From: AP-15 sp963774345
GTDB lineage: Bacteria > Pseudomonadota > Alphaproteobacteria > ATCC43930 > CGMCC-115725
NCBI GenBank assembly: GCA_963774345.1
Contig: CAVZFB010000049.1
Span: forward strand, 248,001 to 312,000
DNA: 64,000 nt
Reading direction: 5' to 3'
A program made the translations under genes and the position numbers. Positions 54,967 through 64,000 of this stretch are shown here, one piece after another (the first letter of the stretch is position 1; each line of letters starts with the position of its first letter). Under the pieces are notes generated by a model that saw nothing but the letters and a program-made list of their open reading frames with translations, was not told the DNA's origin and ran no database searches.

Positions 54967-56838
54967 CTACCCCTCTGGGAGGCCGGCCTTTTGCAGGCCT
55001 TCGACGATTCGCCGGTATTGGGCGAGAAACACTGGATTGTCCGAGAATTTCTCGTTGGCCCACCTTGCGACTGTGTAGTTTGGCATCAGCTTGAGAAGTT
55101 GAGCCACGGCCGCATGGGCTTCATCTATCCTCCCGGTCCAAGCGTAAGCGGAGGCCAAGTCAACATACGCGATCCAGAAGGGGCTGACGGCGACCGACCG
55201 GCGGCACCATTTGATCGCTTCATCGTCCTTCGCAAGATGTGTATAGGCGTGGCAAATGTAAAAATAAGAGATATTCAACAATGGATCTCGCGGGCTCAGA
55301 CGAACAGCCATCTGCAGCGGCGCAAACGCCTCCTCCGAGCGTCCGGCGCGAATCTGGGCGCCGCCCAGCGCGGCATAAGCAGGTGCCAAGCTGGGGTTGA
55401 TCGAGATCGCTGCCTCGTATTCGCGAATTGCCGCGTCAAAATCTTTGCCTTGCGCCCGCAGAATGTCTCCTTTTACAAAGTGCGCCATGGCATCGTCGGA
55501 AGATCCCGACAATACGCGCGTTACAATACCGTCGGCACGCGTCAGTTGCTCGGCCGGGGCGGTGGTCCATCGGTATTGGACTTCGACGGTCAATGCCCAT
55601 GCCAGTCCGACTAGAGCCTTGGCATACTCCGGGTCGATGGCGAGAGCCTTTTCAAACAAATTGCGGGCTCGAGTTAACTGTTCGCGTGAAAACGGTTGAT
55701 TAAGGACCGACCACCCGCGCATCGTCAGGCCGACGGCATCGGGGTTGTTCGGGCGCTCCGATTGAGCCCGGCGGGTTTCCGCATCGATGAGCTCCAAATC
55801 CAGTCGCCGCGCCAGGCGTCCGGTAATTTCATCCTCCAATTGCATGGATTTGGTCCAATCGCCATCAAAGCGATCCGACCACACGGTGGCCCCGCTTTCG
55901 GCATCAATTAACAGGGCACTGACCCGGACATGATTTTCCGTCCGACGCACGTTGCCTTCCAAAACATAGCGCACGCCAAGCTCGCGCCCGAGCTGTTTGA
56001 CGTCGACTTGGCTCCTCGCATAGGTAGCGGCGGTATGCGGCGCGATAACGAAGCTGTCTTGAATGCGCGACAGATCGGCTGTCAGGTCATTAGTTATTGC
56101 CTCGGCAAAATACTTCTGACTGGGATCGTCGGTAAGATTGGTAAATGGAAGTACTACGATGGACAATCGGTGAGCGGGCAGTGGATCGCGTAACGCATGC
56201 AGCTTCCAAAATGTTGCACCACCAGCGATGATAAAGAGGAGAATTACGGCGCCGATAATCGATCCAGCGCGCCGATTGGCAGTCGTCGCGAGTCGTCTGA
56301 ACCGGCGCGGTCTGTCGCTCGTTTCGCCGGTGACCCAGCGGAAAATCTCAATCGGTCGAGTAATGTTTTTGACCCGCTGCTCGCCCAGTGATTCAAAGTG
56401 TAGCGCGAGCTTGTTTCTGACATGGTCGATAACCGTGCCCGAAACGGCAACGCCTCCCGGCTCCGCCAGTTGCTGGAGCCTCGCAGCAATATTGACGCCA
56501 TCGCCGTGGCGGTCTTCCCCCTCAACGATCACGTCGCCGAGATTGACACCGATGCGCACGTCGACGCGCTGGTCCGGGTTCAGTCCGCGATTGCGCTCCG
56601 CCATTCGGCGTTGAAGGTTGACCGCACACTCCACGGCATCGACGACGCTGGCGAATTCCGCCAGCAGGCCATCGCCCATCAGCTTGAAGATGGTTCCGTT
56701 ATGCTGAGCGATCTCCGGCTCGAACAGCTCCTTGCGATCGGCGCGAACGCGTTCAAAGGTGCCCTGCTCGTCCCTTTCCATAAGCCGGCTATAGCCGACC
56801 ACATCAGAGGCGAGAATGGCGGCAAGTTTACGTTCCAA
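54967..56838 (-). CDS. Class III adenylate cyclase with FlgO-like and TPR domains
   Basis: The 623-residue protein has an N-terminal cyclase domain (1-170; metal Asp in ILASDVVGYSRLM, GDGLLAEF, GVNLGDVIVEGEDRHGDGVN), one membrane helix (about 195-215, SIIGAVILLFIIAGGATFW), a FlgO-like domain (SIVVLPFTNLTDDPSQKYFA, HTAATYARSQVDVKQLGREL) and a C-terminal TPR array (about 375-610). This layout is common in rhizobia-like genomes, often in many copies. The second metal Asp and GDG are present, so cAMP synthesis is plausible. The TPR side lies outside the membrane and may sense a ligand or partner. Confidence 0.93.
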   Translation of the reverse strand: MERKLAAILASDVVGYSRLMERDEQGTFERVRADRKELFEPEIAQHNGTIFKLMGDGLLAEFASVVDAVECAVNLQRRMAERNRGLNPDQRVDVRIGVNLGDVIVEGEDRHGDGVNIAARLQQLAEPGGVAVSGTVIDHVRNKLALHFESLGEQRVKNITRPIEIFRWVTGETSDRPRRFRRLATTANRRAGSIIGAVILLFIIAGGATFWKLHALRDPLPAHRLSIVVLPFTNLTDDPSQKYFAEAITNDLTADLSRIQDSFVIAPHTAATYARSQVDVKQLGRELGVRYVLEGNVRRTENHVRVSALLIDAESGATVWSDRFDGDWTKSMQLEDEITGRLARRLDLELIDAETRRAQSERPNNPDAVGLTMRGWSVLNQPFSREQLTRARNLFEKALAIDPEYAKALVGLAWALTVEVQYRWTTAPAEQLTRADGIVTRVLSGSSDDAMAHFVKGDILRAQGKDFDAAIREYEAAISINPSLAPAYAALGGAQIRAGRSEEAFAPLQMAVRLSPRDPLLNISYFYICHAYTHLAKDDEAIKWCRRSVAVSPFWIAYVDLASAYAWTGRIDEAHAAVAQLLKLMPNYTVARWANEKFSDNPVFLAQYRRIVEGLQKAGLPEG

Positions 56839-57102
56839 ATCCAGCCCCGGAGGCCGAGCGCAGGTTAGGCTCGGATTATGATGCCCTCGTGCGTTCTCTA
56901 CAACTTGATCACGGTGATTCCGTCACGAACGAGCATTCGGAGTCGACTGCGGATATTCGTGCAATTGCGATTACGTACTACCTTCGCAGCGACAACGGAC
57001 GAGTTTTGGCGCGGTGTCGACGCGGCGCGCCATCCCGGATTTACCCCGCCGGCCGCGCTCTGTTAGGCTCGCACCTCCAAGGCCCAGCGGGAGACGCACC
57101 GA

Positions 57103-57300
57103 ATGCCCTCAGAACTGACCGATCACGCGCTCGATTTTCTGTTGGCCCGCGCCGGGCTCAACCTCAGCGATGCGCAAAAAGCCGAGCTGAAGGGGGTTTA
57201 TGCCGGCATCGCAGCGATGGCCGAGCGCCTGCGCAAGCCGCGCGGGCGTATGGCCGAGCCGGCGTTGACCTATGGTTTCGCCGAGGAGGATCTGCCATGA
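57103..57300 (+). CDS. AtzG-like small subunit (DUF4089)
   Basis: The 65-residue protein (LDFLLARAGLNLSDAQKAEL, YAGIAAMAERLRKPRG) has the two-helix pattern of AtzG/GatC-like partners that bind amidases. Its TGA overlaps the ATG of the amidase (ATGA), giving tight coupling. It probably stabilises or completes the amidase downstream. Confidence 0.8.
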   Translation: MPSELTDHALDFLLARAGLNLSDAQKAELKGVYAGIAAMAERLRKPRGRMAEPALTYGFAEEDLP

Positions 57301-58706
57301 GCGAGGCGATCCCGACGATCGCCGAGGCCGCCCGGCTGATCGCGGCGAAGCGCCTGTCGCCGGTCGAGCTGACCCGTGCCTGCCTCGACCGGGTGCACAG
57401 GTTGGACAACCAGTTGCACGCCTTCATCCATCTGACCGAAGATCGCGCGCTGGCCGAGGCGCGCGCCGCCGAGCAGGCGATCATGGCCGGCGGCCCGCCC
57501 GGGCCATTGCACGGCATCCCGATCGGGCTCAAGGACATCGTCGACACCAAGGGCATTCCGACCACCTGCCAGTCGAAGATCCTTGCCGACAACATCCCTG
57601 GCGCCGATGCCGCCTGCGCCGAAAAGCTCGCCGAGGCCGGCACCGTGCTGATTGGTAAGACGACCACGCATGAATTCGCCGATGGCGGTCCGAGCTTCGA
57701 TCTGCCCTGGCCGCCGGCGCGCAACCCATGGGACACGGATCACTTCACCGCCGGCAGCAGCAGCGGCACCGGCGCCGGGGTCGCGGCCGGGCTGATCCTC
57801 GGCGGCATCGGCACCGACACCGGCGGCTCGATCCGCGGCCCCGCGGCGTTGTGCGGCATCGCCGGGATCAAGCCGACCTATGGCCTGGTCAGCCGCGCCG
57901 GCGTCGCCCCCGCCGCCTTCAGCCTCGACCATATCGGCCCGATGGCGTGGACCGCCGAGGATTGCGCGCTGATGCTACAGGCGCTCGCCGGCCACGACCC
58001 GCGCGACCCGGCCAGCGCCTCGCGCCCCGTCTCCGACTACTCGGCGCTGATCGGCAGCGGCATCAAGGGGCTCAAGATCGGCGTCATCCACCATTTCCAC
58101 GAGGTCGATTACCAGGTCAGCGCCGGAACCCGGCGCGGCATCGACGACGCGATCGCCACATTCCGCGATCTCGGGGCCGAGGTGCGTGAGATCAACCTGT
58201 CTCCATTGCAGGACTGGATGGCCTGCGGCTCGCTGATCTCGATGGTCGAGCGCGCGGCCGCCTACGAGGAATGGGCCCGCACCCGGCTCGGCGATTTCGG
58301 AGAACGCGTGCGCAGCCGGCTGATGCTGGGCGCGCTGGTTTCCGGTGTCGACTATGTCCAGGCGGTGCGACGACGGCGCGAGTTGCGCGCCGAATTGCAG
58401 GCGGCGATGGCCGGGATCGAGGTCGTGCTAACCGCCTCCCAGCCTTCCGAGGCGCCAAGGATCGACACCTTGCCGAAATGGGATGTGTTTGAGACGCCGA
58501 GCTTTACGATGCCGTTCAACGTCGCCGGCTATCCGGCGATCTCGGTGTGCTCGGGGTTCGGCGCCGGCGGTCTGCCGGTGGCAATCCAGCTGGTCGGCAA
58601 GCCGTTTCAGGAGCCGACCGTGTTGCGCATCGCCGACGCTTTCGAAAAGGCTACCACCTTCCGCAGCAAGCGCCCGGCCATGACCGCCGAGGCTTCGCGA
58701 GTCTGA
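57297..58706 (+). CDS. Amidase (AtzE/GatA family)
   Basis: The 469-residue amidase-signature enzyme starts at ATG 57297; the frame is open further upstream but that region belongs to the small subunit gene. The Ser-cisSer-Lys triad is visible: Lys in GLKDIVDTKG, cis-Ser in AGSSSGTGAG and nucleophile Ser in TDTGGSIRGPAALCG. It hydrolyses an amide bond (for AtzE, a biuret-derived substrate); the real substrate is unknown. With the small upstream partner it resembles AtzG-AtzE. Confidence 0.93.
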   Translation: MSEAIPTIAEAARLIAAKRLSPVELTRACLDRVHRLDNQLHAFIHLTEDRALAEARAAEQAIMAGGPPGPLHGIPIGLKDIVDTKGIPTTCQSKILADNIPGADAACAEKLAEAGTVLIGKTTTHEFADGGPSFDLPWPPARNPWDTDHFTAGSSSGTGAGVAAGLILGGIGTDTGGSIRGPAALCGIAGIKPTYGLVSRAGVAPAAFSLDHIGPMAWTAEDCALMLQALAGHDPRDPASASRPVSDYSALIGSGIKGLKIGVIHHFHEVDYQVSAGTRRGIDDAIATFRDLGAEVREINLSPLQDWMACGSLISMVERAAAYEEWARTRLGDFGERVRSRLMLGALVSGVDYVQAVRRRRELRAELQAAMAGIEVVLTASQPSEAPRIDTLPKWDVFETPSFTMPFNVAGYPAISVCSGFGAGGLPVAIQLVGKPFQEPTVLRIADAFEKATTFRSKRPAMTAEASRV

Positions 58707-58878
58707 CCCCGGCGGCCTGAAAGGGATTTGCAAGGAACAGCAGCGCCGCGTCGTTCCGCTCACGGGTCGCCTCTGTTCACCGTGATTTGATTGCGCGTCA
58801 CCTTGGCATCGACACGATCCGCCGCAAATAGATGATACGGCCTGCTCACGTTCGGCCGCCTGCAATAGGAGAACGACC

Positions 58879-59370
58879 GTGCGGCGATACCCTTTGACGA
58901 TCCCCGCGTTGGTTGGCCTGTGCTTTCTCGCGCTGATCGCGTGCGCGCAGACGGGCCCGACAGTCTCGCAAGCGCAGGTTCCAGCGGGAAAACCGGGAAC
59001 GGCGCGGATCTGGTTCTTGCGGGGATCGATATCGCCAAATCCCGCTGTCCAAGGTTTCTCGCCGATGATTTACGCGAACGGCGTGCCGGTCGCGACGATC
59101 CCGCAGGGAACCGGGTTTTATCGCGACTTTGCGCCGGGGGCTTACCAGTTCACGGTCCAGCCCTTTGGCCTGCCGACCGCCCAGGCGACCACGGTCCAAT
59201 TGGCGGCCGGGACGCAGACCTACCTCAATGTCGACTGGGTAGCCAGCTGGACCCAGGGCTATCCGCCGGCGAGCTGGAATTTCGCCCCCAACACCTTCGC
59301 CATCCTGGCGATGGCCCCGCAGGTCGCGCAAGCATATCTGCCAAATTTGGGCTATCTCGGCGAGCGATAG
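58879..59370 (+). CDS. Lipoprotein, DUF2846-like
   Basis: The 163-residue protein starts at GTG 58879 and has a lipoprotein signal peptide (LTIPALVGLCFLALIAC, lipobox LIAC, Cys22). The mature domain (ARIWFLRGSISPNP, SPMIYANGVPVATIPQGTGF, DFAPGAYQFTVQ) has the beta-rich pattern of DUF2846. It is an envelope protein of unknown role. It faces the acyl-CoA ligase gene convergently. Confidence 0.82.
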   Translation: MRRYPLTIPALVGLCFLALIACAQTGPTVSQAQVPAGKPGTARIWFLRGSISPNPAVQGFSPMIYANGVPVATIPQGTGFYRDFAPGAYQFTVQPFGLPTAQATTVQLAAGTQTYLNVDWVASWTQGYPPASWNFAPNTFAILAMAPQVAQAYLPNLGYLGER

Positions 59371-59413
59371 ATCCAGCAGGCGGATATCCGGCGCTGAGCC
59401 TGCCAGTACCGGA

Positions 59414-61109
59414 CTAGGCGGTCTTTGCCGCAATGAGGCCCAACTCGGCGATCGTCTCTTCGCGCATCAGAAATTTCTGGATCTTGCCCGTTACCGTCAT
59501 CGGAAAGGCGTCGACGAATTTGACGTAGCGCGGGATCTTGTAATGGGCGATCTGCCCCTCGCAGAACGCGCGAATCTCTTCGGGGGTCGCGGCCACACCG
59601 CCGCGCAGCCGGACCCAGGCGCACAACTCTTCGCCATAGCGCGGGTCGGGCACGCCGATCACCTGCACGTCCTGGATTTTCGGGTGCCGGTAGAGGAACT
59701 CCTCGATCTCGCGCGGATAGACGTTCTCGCCGCCGCGGATGACCATGTCCTTGATGCGGCCGACGATGTTGCAATAGCCCTCGTCGTCGATCGTCGCGAG
59801 ATCGCCGGTGTGCATCCAGCGGGCAGGGTCGATCGCCTCGCGCGTCTTCTCGTCATCGTTCCAATAGCCGAGCATGACGAGATAGCCGCGGGTCAGTAAT
59901 TCGCCCGCCACGCCGCGCGGCACGATACGCCCCTCGGCGTCGATCACTTTGGCTTCGACGTGCGGCAGAATCCGGCCGACGGTCGACACCCGCCGCTCGA
60001 TCGGATCATCGGCCGCCGAGGCGAAGCTCGCGGGACTGGTCTCGGTCATGCCATAGCCGATGACGACCTCGGAGAGGTGCATCGACGAGAACGCCCGCTT
60101 CATGACCTCGATCGGGCACGGGCTGCCGGCCATCATGCCGGTGCGCAACGAGGAAAGATCGAATTTGGCGAAGTCGGGGTGATCCATCTCGGCGATGAAC
60201 ATTGTCGGTACGCCGTAGACGGCCGTGCAGCGCTCCGCCGCGATCGTCTCCAGGGTTGCGAGCGGATCGAAACCCTCGCTCGGATAGACCATCGCCGCCC
60301 CATGCGTCAGACAGCCGAGATTGCCGATGACCATGCCAAAGCAATGATAGAGCGGCACCGGGATGCACACCCGGTCGTGTTCGGTGAACTTCATCGTCTC
60401 GGAGATGAAGAAGCCGTTGTTCAGGATATTGTGGTGGGTCAGGGTGGCGCCCTTGGGGAACCCGGTGGTGCCTGACGTGAACTGGATGTTGATCGGATCG
60501 TCGAACTGCAACTGACCGGCGAGTGCCGCGAGCTTCTCGCGCTCGGCGGCGCGCCCGAGGCCGCGGACATCGTCGAAGCGCACCGCGCCCGGCACGTTCT
60601 CGTCCCCGATCGTGATGATCAGGCGCAGATCCGGGAGCTTCGCCGCGCGCAGATTGCCCGGAGCGGCGGTAGCGAGCTCGGGCGCCAGCTCGCGCAGCAT
60701 GCCGAGATAGTCGCTCGTTTTGAACCAGGTGGCGGTGATCAGCGCCGTGCAGCCAGCCTTGTTCAGCGCGTATTCGAGTTCGGCCAGCCGATAGGCCGGG
60801 TTGATGTTGACGAGGATCAGCCCGGCCTTGGCGGTGGCGAACTGGGCAACGGCCCATTCGGCGTTGTTCGGCGACCAGATGCCGATGCGCATGCCGCGTT
60901 CGAGGCCGAGCGCCAATCAGGCCCGCGGCGAGGGCATCGACCCGCTGTTTCAGCTGATGCCAGCTCCAACGGATTCCCTGATGCCGGACGATCAGCGCAT
61001 CCCGCTCGCCAAAGCGCTCGACAGCCTGGTCGAAATAGACCCCGATCGTCACGCCGATCAGCGGCGTCCCGCTCGCGCCGTGGACATAGCTCGGCCCGGT
61101 CATTGCCAT
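59414..61109 (-). CDS. Fatty-acyl-CoA synthetase (AMP-binding), one frameshift
   Basis: A complete acyl-CoA ligase of about 565 residues is spread over two frames. From ATG 61109: IGVYFDQAVERFGERDALIV, SWHQLKQRVDALAAGLI. Then from about 60915 in the next frame: ALGLERGMRIGIWSPNNAEW, AMP motif FTSGTTGFPKGATLTH, GYGMTETSP, HTGDLATIDDEGYCNIVGRI and the catalytic Lys near TVTGKIQKF. One extra C at 60913-60914 (plus strand) separates them. It activates a carboxylic acid as an AMP ester, then forms the CoA thioester. Sequence error or recent mutation; the rest is intact. Confidence 0.88.
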
Positions 61110-61265
61110 TCGTACCCAAAATCAGGTCTGCATCAGCAACAGAGAATAGCACTCTGAAGTTGTATCGTCCAAACCCGGTTGCTGCACCTGCAGCTATTCT
61201 GCAGCGAACACGCCCGCTTTGGTTGAGCCATCGGCGCGCGCTTCGGGAGGGCCAGCGCAGCGCTT

Positions 61266-62711
61266 TCAGGCGACTTTGAGGCTGAGGGCGCGGGCGACAC
61301 CGGCACCATAGGTCGGGTCGGCGCGCAGACAATTGGCGACGTGTCGCTCCTTGATGTGCGGCCGCGCATCGCCCATCGCGCGGGCCGTGTTCTCGAACAG
61401 AACCTGCTGCTGCGCCGGCGTCATCAGCCGGAACAGATTGCCCGGCTGCTCCCAGTGGTCGTCGTCCGCGTAGTGATCGTAGTGGGCCGCCTCGCCTTCA
61501 ATGGGCAGCGGCGGCTCGGCGAATTCGGGCTGGTTGTCCCACAGCCCGGCGCTGTTGGGGTTGAAGCTGGTGGTGCCACCGAGATTGCCGTCGACCCGCA
61601 TCTTGCCATCCCGGTGGTAGCTCATGACCGGACATTTCGGCGCGTTGACCGGGATCTGGTAGAAGTTGACGCCGAGTCGATAACGAACCGCGTCGTTGTA
61701 TGAGAACAGGCGCGCCTGCAGCATCCGGTCCGGAGAGAAGCTGATGCCGGGGACGACATTCGACGGCCCGAACGCCGCCTGCTCGACTTCGGCAAAATAG
61801 TTGTCCGGCCAGCGGTTGAGCTCCATCACGCCGACCTCGATCAGCGGGTACTCGGCCTTGTGCCAGACCTTGGTCAGATCGAACGGGTTGTGCCGGTGCG
61901 TCTTCGCCTGTGCCTCGGTCATCACCTGAATGAACAGCGTCCAGCGCGGGAAGTCGCCGGACTCGATTGCATTGAACAGGTCGCGGCCGTTGCTTTCGCG
62001 GTCTTTTGCCACGAGGGCCTCGGCCTCGGCATCAGTCAAGTTCTGGATGCCCTGCTGCGTGCGGAAGTGAAATTTGACCCATACCCGCTCATTGGCGGCA
62101 TTGATCATCGAGAAGGTGTGGCTGCCAAAGCCGTGCATATGACGGAAGCTTTTCGGGATGCCGCGCTCCGACATGACGATCGTAACCTGGTGCAGCGCTT
62201 CCGGCAGCAACGTCCAGAAATCCCAGTTATTGTCGGCGCTGCGCAGCCCGGTGCGCGGGTCGCGCTTGATCGCGTGGTTGAGATCGGGAAAGCGAAGCGG
62301 ATCGCGGAAAAAGAACACCGGCGTGTTGTTGCCGACGATATCCCAGTTGCCGTCCTCGGTGTAGAACTTTAGAGCGAAACCGCGGATGTCACGCTCGGCG
62401 TCGGCGGCGCCCCGTTCGCCGGCAACCGTCGAGAAGCGGGCAAACATGGGAGTCTGTTTGCCGATTGCGGAAAAGATCTTCGCCTTCGTAAAGCGCGTGA
62501 TGTCGTGCGTCACGGTGAAGGTGCCGTGGGCGCCCCAGCCCTTTGCATGCATGCGGCGCTCGGGGATCACCTCACGGTCGAAATGCGCCAGCTTCTCGAT
62601 CAGCCAAATGTCCTGCAATAGCGCCGGACCGCGGGGACCTGCGGTCATGATGTTGGTGTTGTCGGCGACCGGCGCGCCGGCTTCGTTAGTGAAACGCTTT
62701 GATTGCGACAT
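61266..62711 (-). CDS. katA: Monofunctional haem catalase (clade 3)
   Basis: The 481-residue catalase has the distal His in HAKGWGAHGTFTVTHD, Asn in VGNNTPVFFFRDPLRFPD and the proximal haem-Tyr in RLFSYNDAVRYRLG. Its small-subunit size fits clade 3 (KatA type) enzymes that bind NADPH. It decomposes hydrogen peroxide in the cytoplasm. No oxyR-like gene or strong operator is visible next to it. Confidence 0.95.
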   Translation of the reverse strand: MSQSKRFTNEAGAPVADNTNIMTAGPRGPALLQDIWLIEKLAHFDREVIPERRMHAKGWGAHGTFTVTHDITRFTKAKIFSAIGKQTPMFARFSTVAGERGAADAERDIRGFALKFYTEDGNWDIVGNNTPVFFFRDPLRFPDLNHAIKRDPRTGLRSADNNWDFWTLLPEALHQVTIVMSERGIPKSFRHMHGFGSHTFSMINAANERVWVKFHFRTQQGIQNLTDAEAEALVAKDRESNGRDLFNAIESGDFPRWTLFIQVMTEAQAKTHRHNPFDLTKVWHKAEYPLIEVGVMELNRWPDNYFAEVEQAAFGPSNVVPGISFSPDRMLQARLFSYNDAVRYRLGVNFYQIPVNAPKCPVMSYHRDGKMRVDGNLGGTTSFNPNSAGLWDNQPEFAEPPLPIEGEAAHYDHYADDDHWEQPGNLFRLMTPAQQQVLFENTARAMGDARPHIKERHVANCLRADPTYGAGVARALSLKVA

Positions 62712-63413
62712 GACAGGTTCCTCGGGTTGGGCGATGAAAAGGGTTTGCGGTGGATAAAGGTCCCTGCGTCGAGATCAGGGCAGCTGATGCGCGCCGATCC
62801 TCCTATTAGCCGACATTGGCCAGATTCCTGGCGTTTTCGTCGGCAGAATCGCGCCGTTGACCGGATTGGGCAACGGCAAATCGCCGTCGCCGCCAACGAA
62901 GAGCGCGCGAACCCGGCGATCGAGGCCGCAAAACGCTGAATTCCGCTGGTTTGCGTACACTGACGCATACTTTTCCTGTCGCTGCTTGCCGGACCGCGCC
63001 GAGTACCTTTGTCCGCTTCACCGTCGGATCCCCCATCACAGCCCCGGTCAATCCCCACAAGATGCTGAATTTTATGTCAGAATTATATTCGCCGCTTCAT
63101 CATGCACGATCTACCTCACCCGATCGATCAGATGCCCGCGATCCCACCAATGACCCTCCGGCACTCGCTCGAAAGCGTCAGTGCCGCGAAAATACAATGC
63201 CATTATGGCGATCACATGGTTGCCGGCGCCGCATATCCCAATGGTCGCGCTCCTTTTCGGCTATCTGCTCGGCTCCGATAACTCCGATGTCTGGGCCGCA
63301 CCGTGTTACCGACTTGTGTCCGATTATGTGATGCCCGTTTACTTCCGGCTCTCGGTTGATCAATTTTTCCTCAACTGTGAACTAGTTCACACCTCTCAAT
63401 CGATTTCTGAACG
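62712..63413. other. No intact gene recognised
   Basis: Roughly 700 bases upstream of katA. Frames such as MPRKYNAIMAITWLPAPHIP (from 63181, with one hydrophobic segment) and a leftward one from 63060 lack ribosome-site and family support. It likely contains the katA promoter. Confidence 0.4.
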
Positions 63414-63452
63414 ATGATGCCGAGCAACGACCCAGAATCTGGAGAATGTCGG

Positions 63453-63686
63453 TTGAACGTTCTGCTGCGCGAAATAGAGGGCAAAGCTATCGTGTTTTCC
63501 CTTGCCTGCCTTTTGGTATGGGGTGTCCCCGCATTCCGGGCGCAATCGCAGGGCACAGCCCCAGTAATCTTTACTGCAAGTGAGGTTGAACGGTCGTGGA
63601 CCGAGCAAGCTCCCCGTTATCGTCAGCTCTTCCTGGCAACCCCCGGAGAACTTTTAGCTAAGAACTATTTTGCGATGAACTCTTAG
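63453..63686 (+). CDS. Small exported protein
   Basis: A 77-residue protein from TTG 63453 (GGAG upstream; ATG 63414 or 63417 are alternatives) with a signal-like hydrophobic helix (AIVFSLACLLVWGVPAFRAQ) and a short polar mature part (VIFTASEVERSWTEQAPRYR, LFLATPGELL). Not recognised. The next gene starts one base after its stop. Confidence 0.5.
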   Translation: MNVLLREIEGKAIVFSLACLLVWGVPAFRAQSQGTAPVIFTASEVERSWTEQAPRYRQLFLATPGELLAKNYFAMNS

Positions 63687-63687
63687 C

Positions 63688-64000
63688 ATGAGGACGATTC
63701 CTCATCAGGTAAAAGCCGGGTGGAACGTGATCAGTTTGTTTAAGGATCACACGCCGCAAAGGATTACCAAAGATAATGTTGATGCCTATATGAAAGCCTA
63801 TTCGGGTTCACTTGCCATCATTGATCAGGTGATCCGGCAGCGCGGTTTCCGGCAGGTTGGGGGCACTTTCGGATTGAATGTCGGACCGAGCTGTGTAGGC
63901 TTCAATAACGGAACTGTCGCGATCGCGCAGAGCGACTTTAAAATAAAGTTGGTGAGCGGCTGGCCGGCTGTATTTGACAGACTGGCACAACAAGGCGGAT
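63688..64000 (+). CDS. Hypothetical protein, partial at right edge
   Basis: ATG 63688 opens a frame of at least 104 codons that runs off the window. It reads RTIPHQVKAGWNVISLFKDH, DNVDAYMKAYSGSLAIIDQV and GLNVGPSCVGFNNG. Base composition is lower in GC than most of the window. It starts one base after the small exported gene, so the two are likely cotranscribed. Not recognised. Confidence 0.55.
   Translation, partial: MRTIPHQVKAGWNVISLFKDHTPQRITKDNVDAYMKAYSGSLAIIDQVIRQRGFRQVGGTFGLNVGPSCVGFNNGTVAIAQSDFKIKLVSGWPAVFDRLAQQGG

Overview
The window is high-GC DNA with alphaproteobacterial character: Rieske dioxygenases and amidohydrolases, a PrsK/PrsR/PrsT exopolysaccharide regulatory set, a CIRCE-controlled groESL, an AtzG/amidase pair, and dispersed REP-like repeats of the rhizobial/rhodospirillal kind. 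I cannot assign a genus. No rRNA, tRNA or CRISPR array was seen.

Layout. 1-3138 (-): a fused double-cassette ABC exporter running off the left edge. 3573-12040 (+): exopolysaccharide sugar transferase, PrsK histidine kinase, PrsR sigma-54 response regulator and the giant TPR protein PrsT. 12087-13211 (-): a membrane protein. 13548-19863 (-): TetR regulator, a 20-bp palindromic operator, then amidohydrolase, ABM monooxygenase, dihydrodiol dehydrogenase, two tandem Rieske alpha subunits and one beta subunit. A flavin-monooxygenase-like gene diverges at 20043. 21326-24702: an eCIS-core (DUF4157) protein divergent from a GH24 lysozyme with a translationally coupled exported partner. 24830-25720: repeats and a TPR-gene remnant.

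25899-34573 is accessory DNA: a Trypco1 + trypsin-like protease pair whose protease ends in an RNA polymerase alpha-CTD-like domain, then a tyrosine integrase, an AlpA-type regulator and a primase-helicase. This is the most notable system in the window. 34461-45530 is a patchwork of small genes and remnants: truncated CBS protein, two integrase fragments, resolvase tail, IS91 transposase fragment, orphan CheB domain, and two paralogous small proteins ending in LVPGxGTL.

45533-64000 returns to chromosome-like content: UPF0182 membrane protein, cytochrome c, a decayed acyl-CoA dehydrogenase-like gene, a stress block (Usp, two Hsp20, groES, groEL behind CIRCE), DOPA-dioxygenase-family protein, adenylate cyclase-TPR protein, AtzG-like/amidase pair, lipoprotein, acyl-CoA ligase, catalase and two open frames at the right edge.

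Many otherwise well-preserved genes carry a single frameshift or an in-frame amber codon (prsT, AlpA, primase-helicase, acyl-CoA dehydrogenase-like, groEL, acyl-CoA ligase). A broken groEL is unlikely biologically unless another copy exists, so indel errors in the assembly are a serious possibility and each such gene is flagged.
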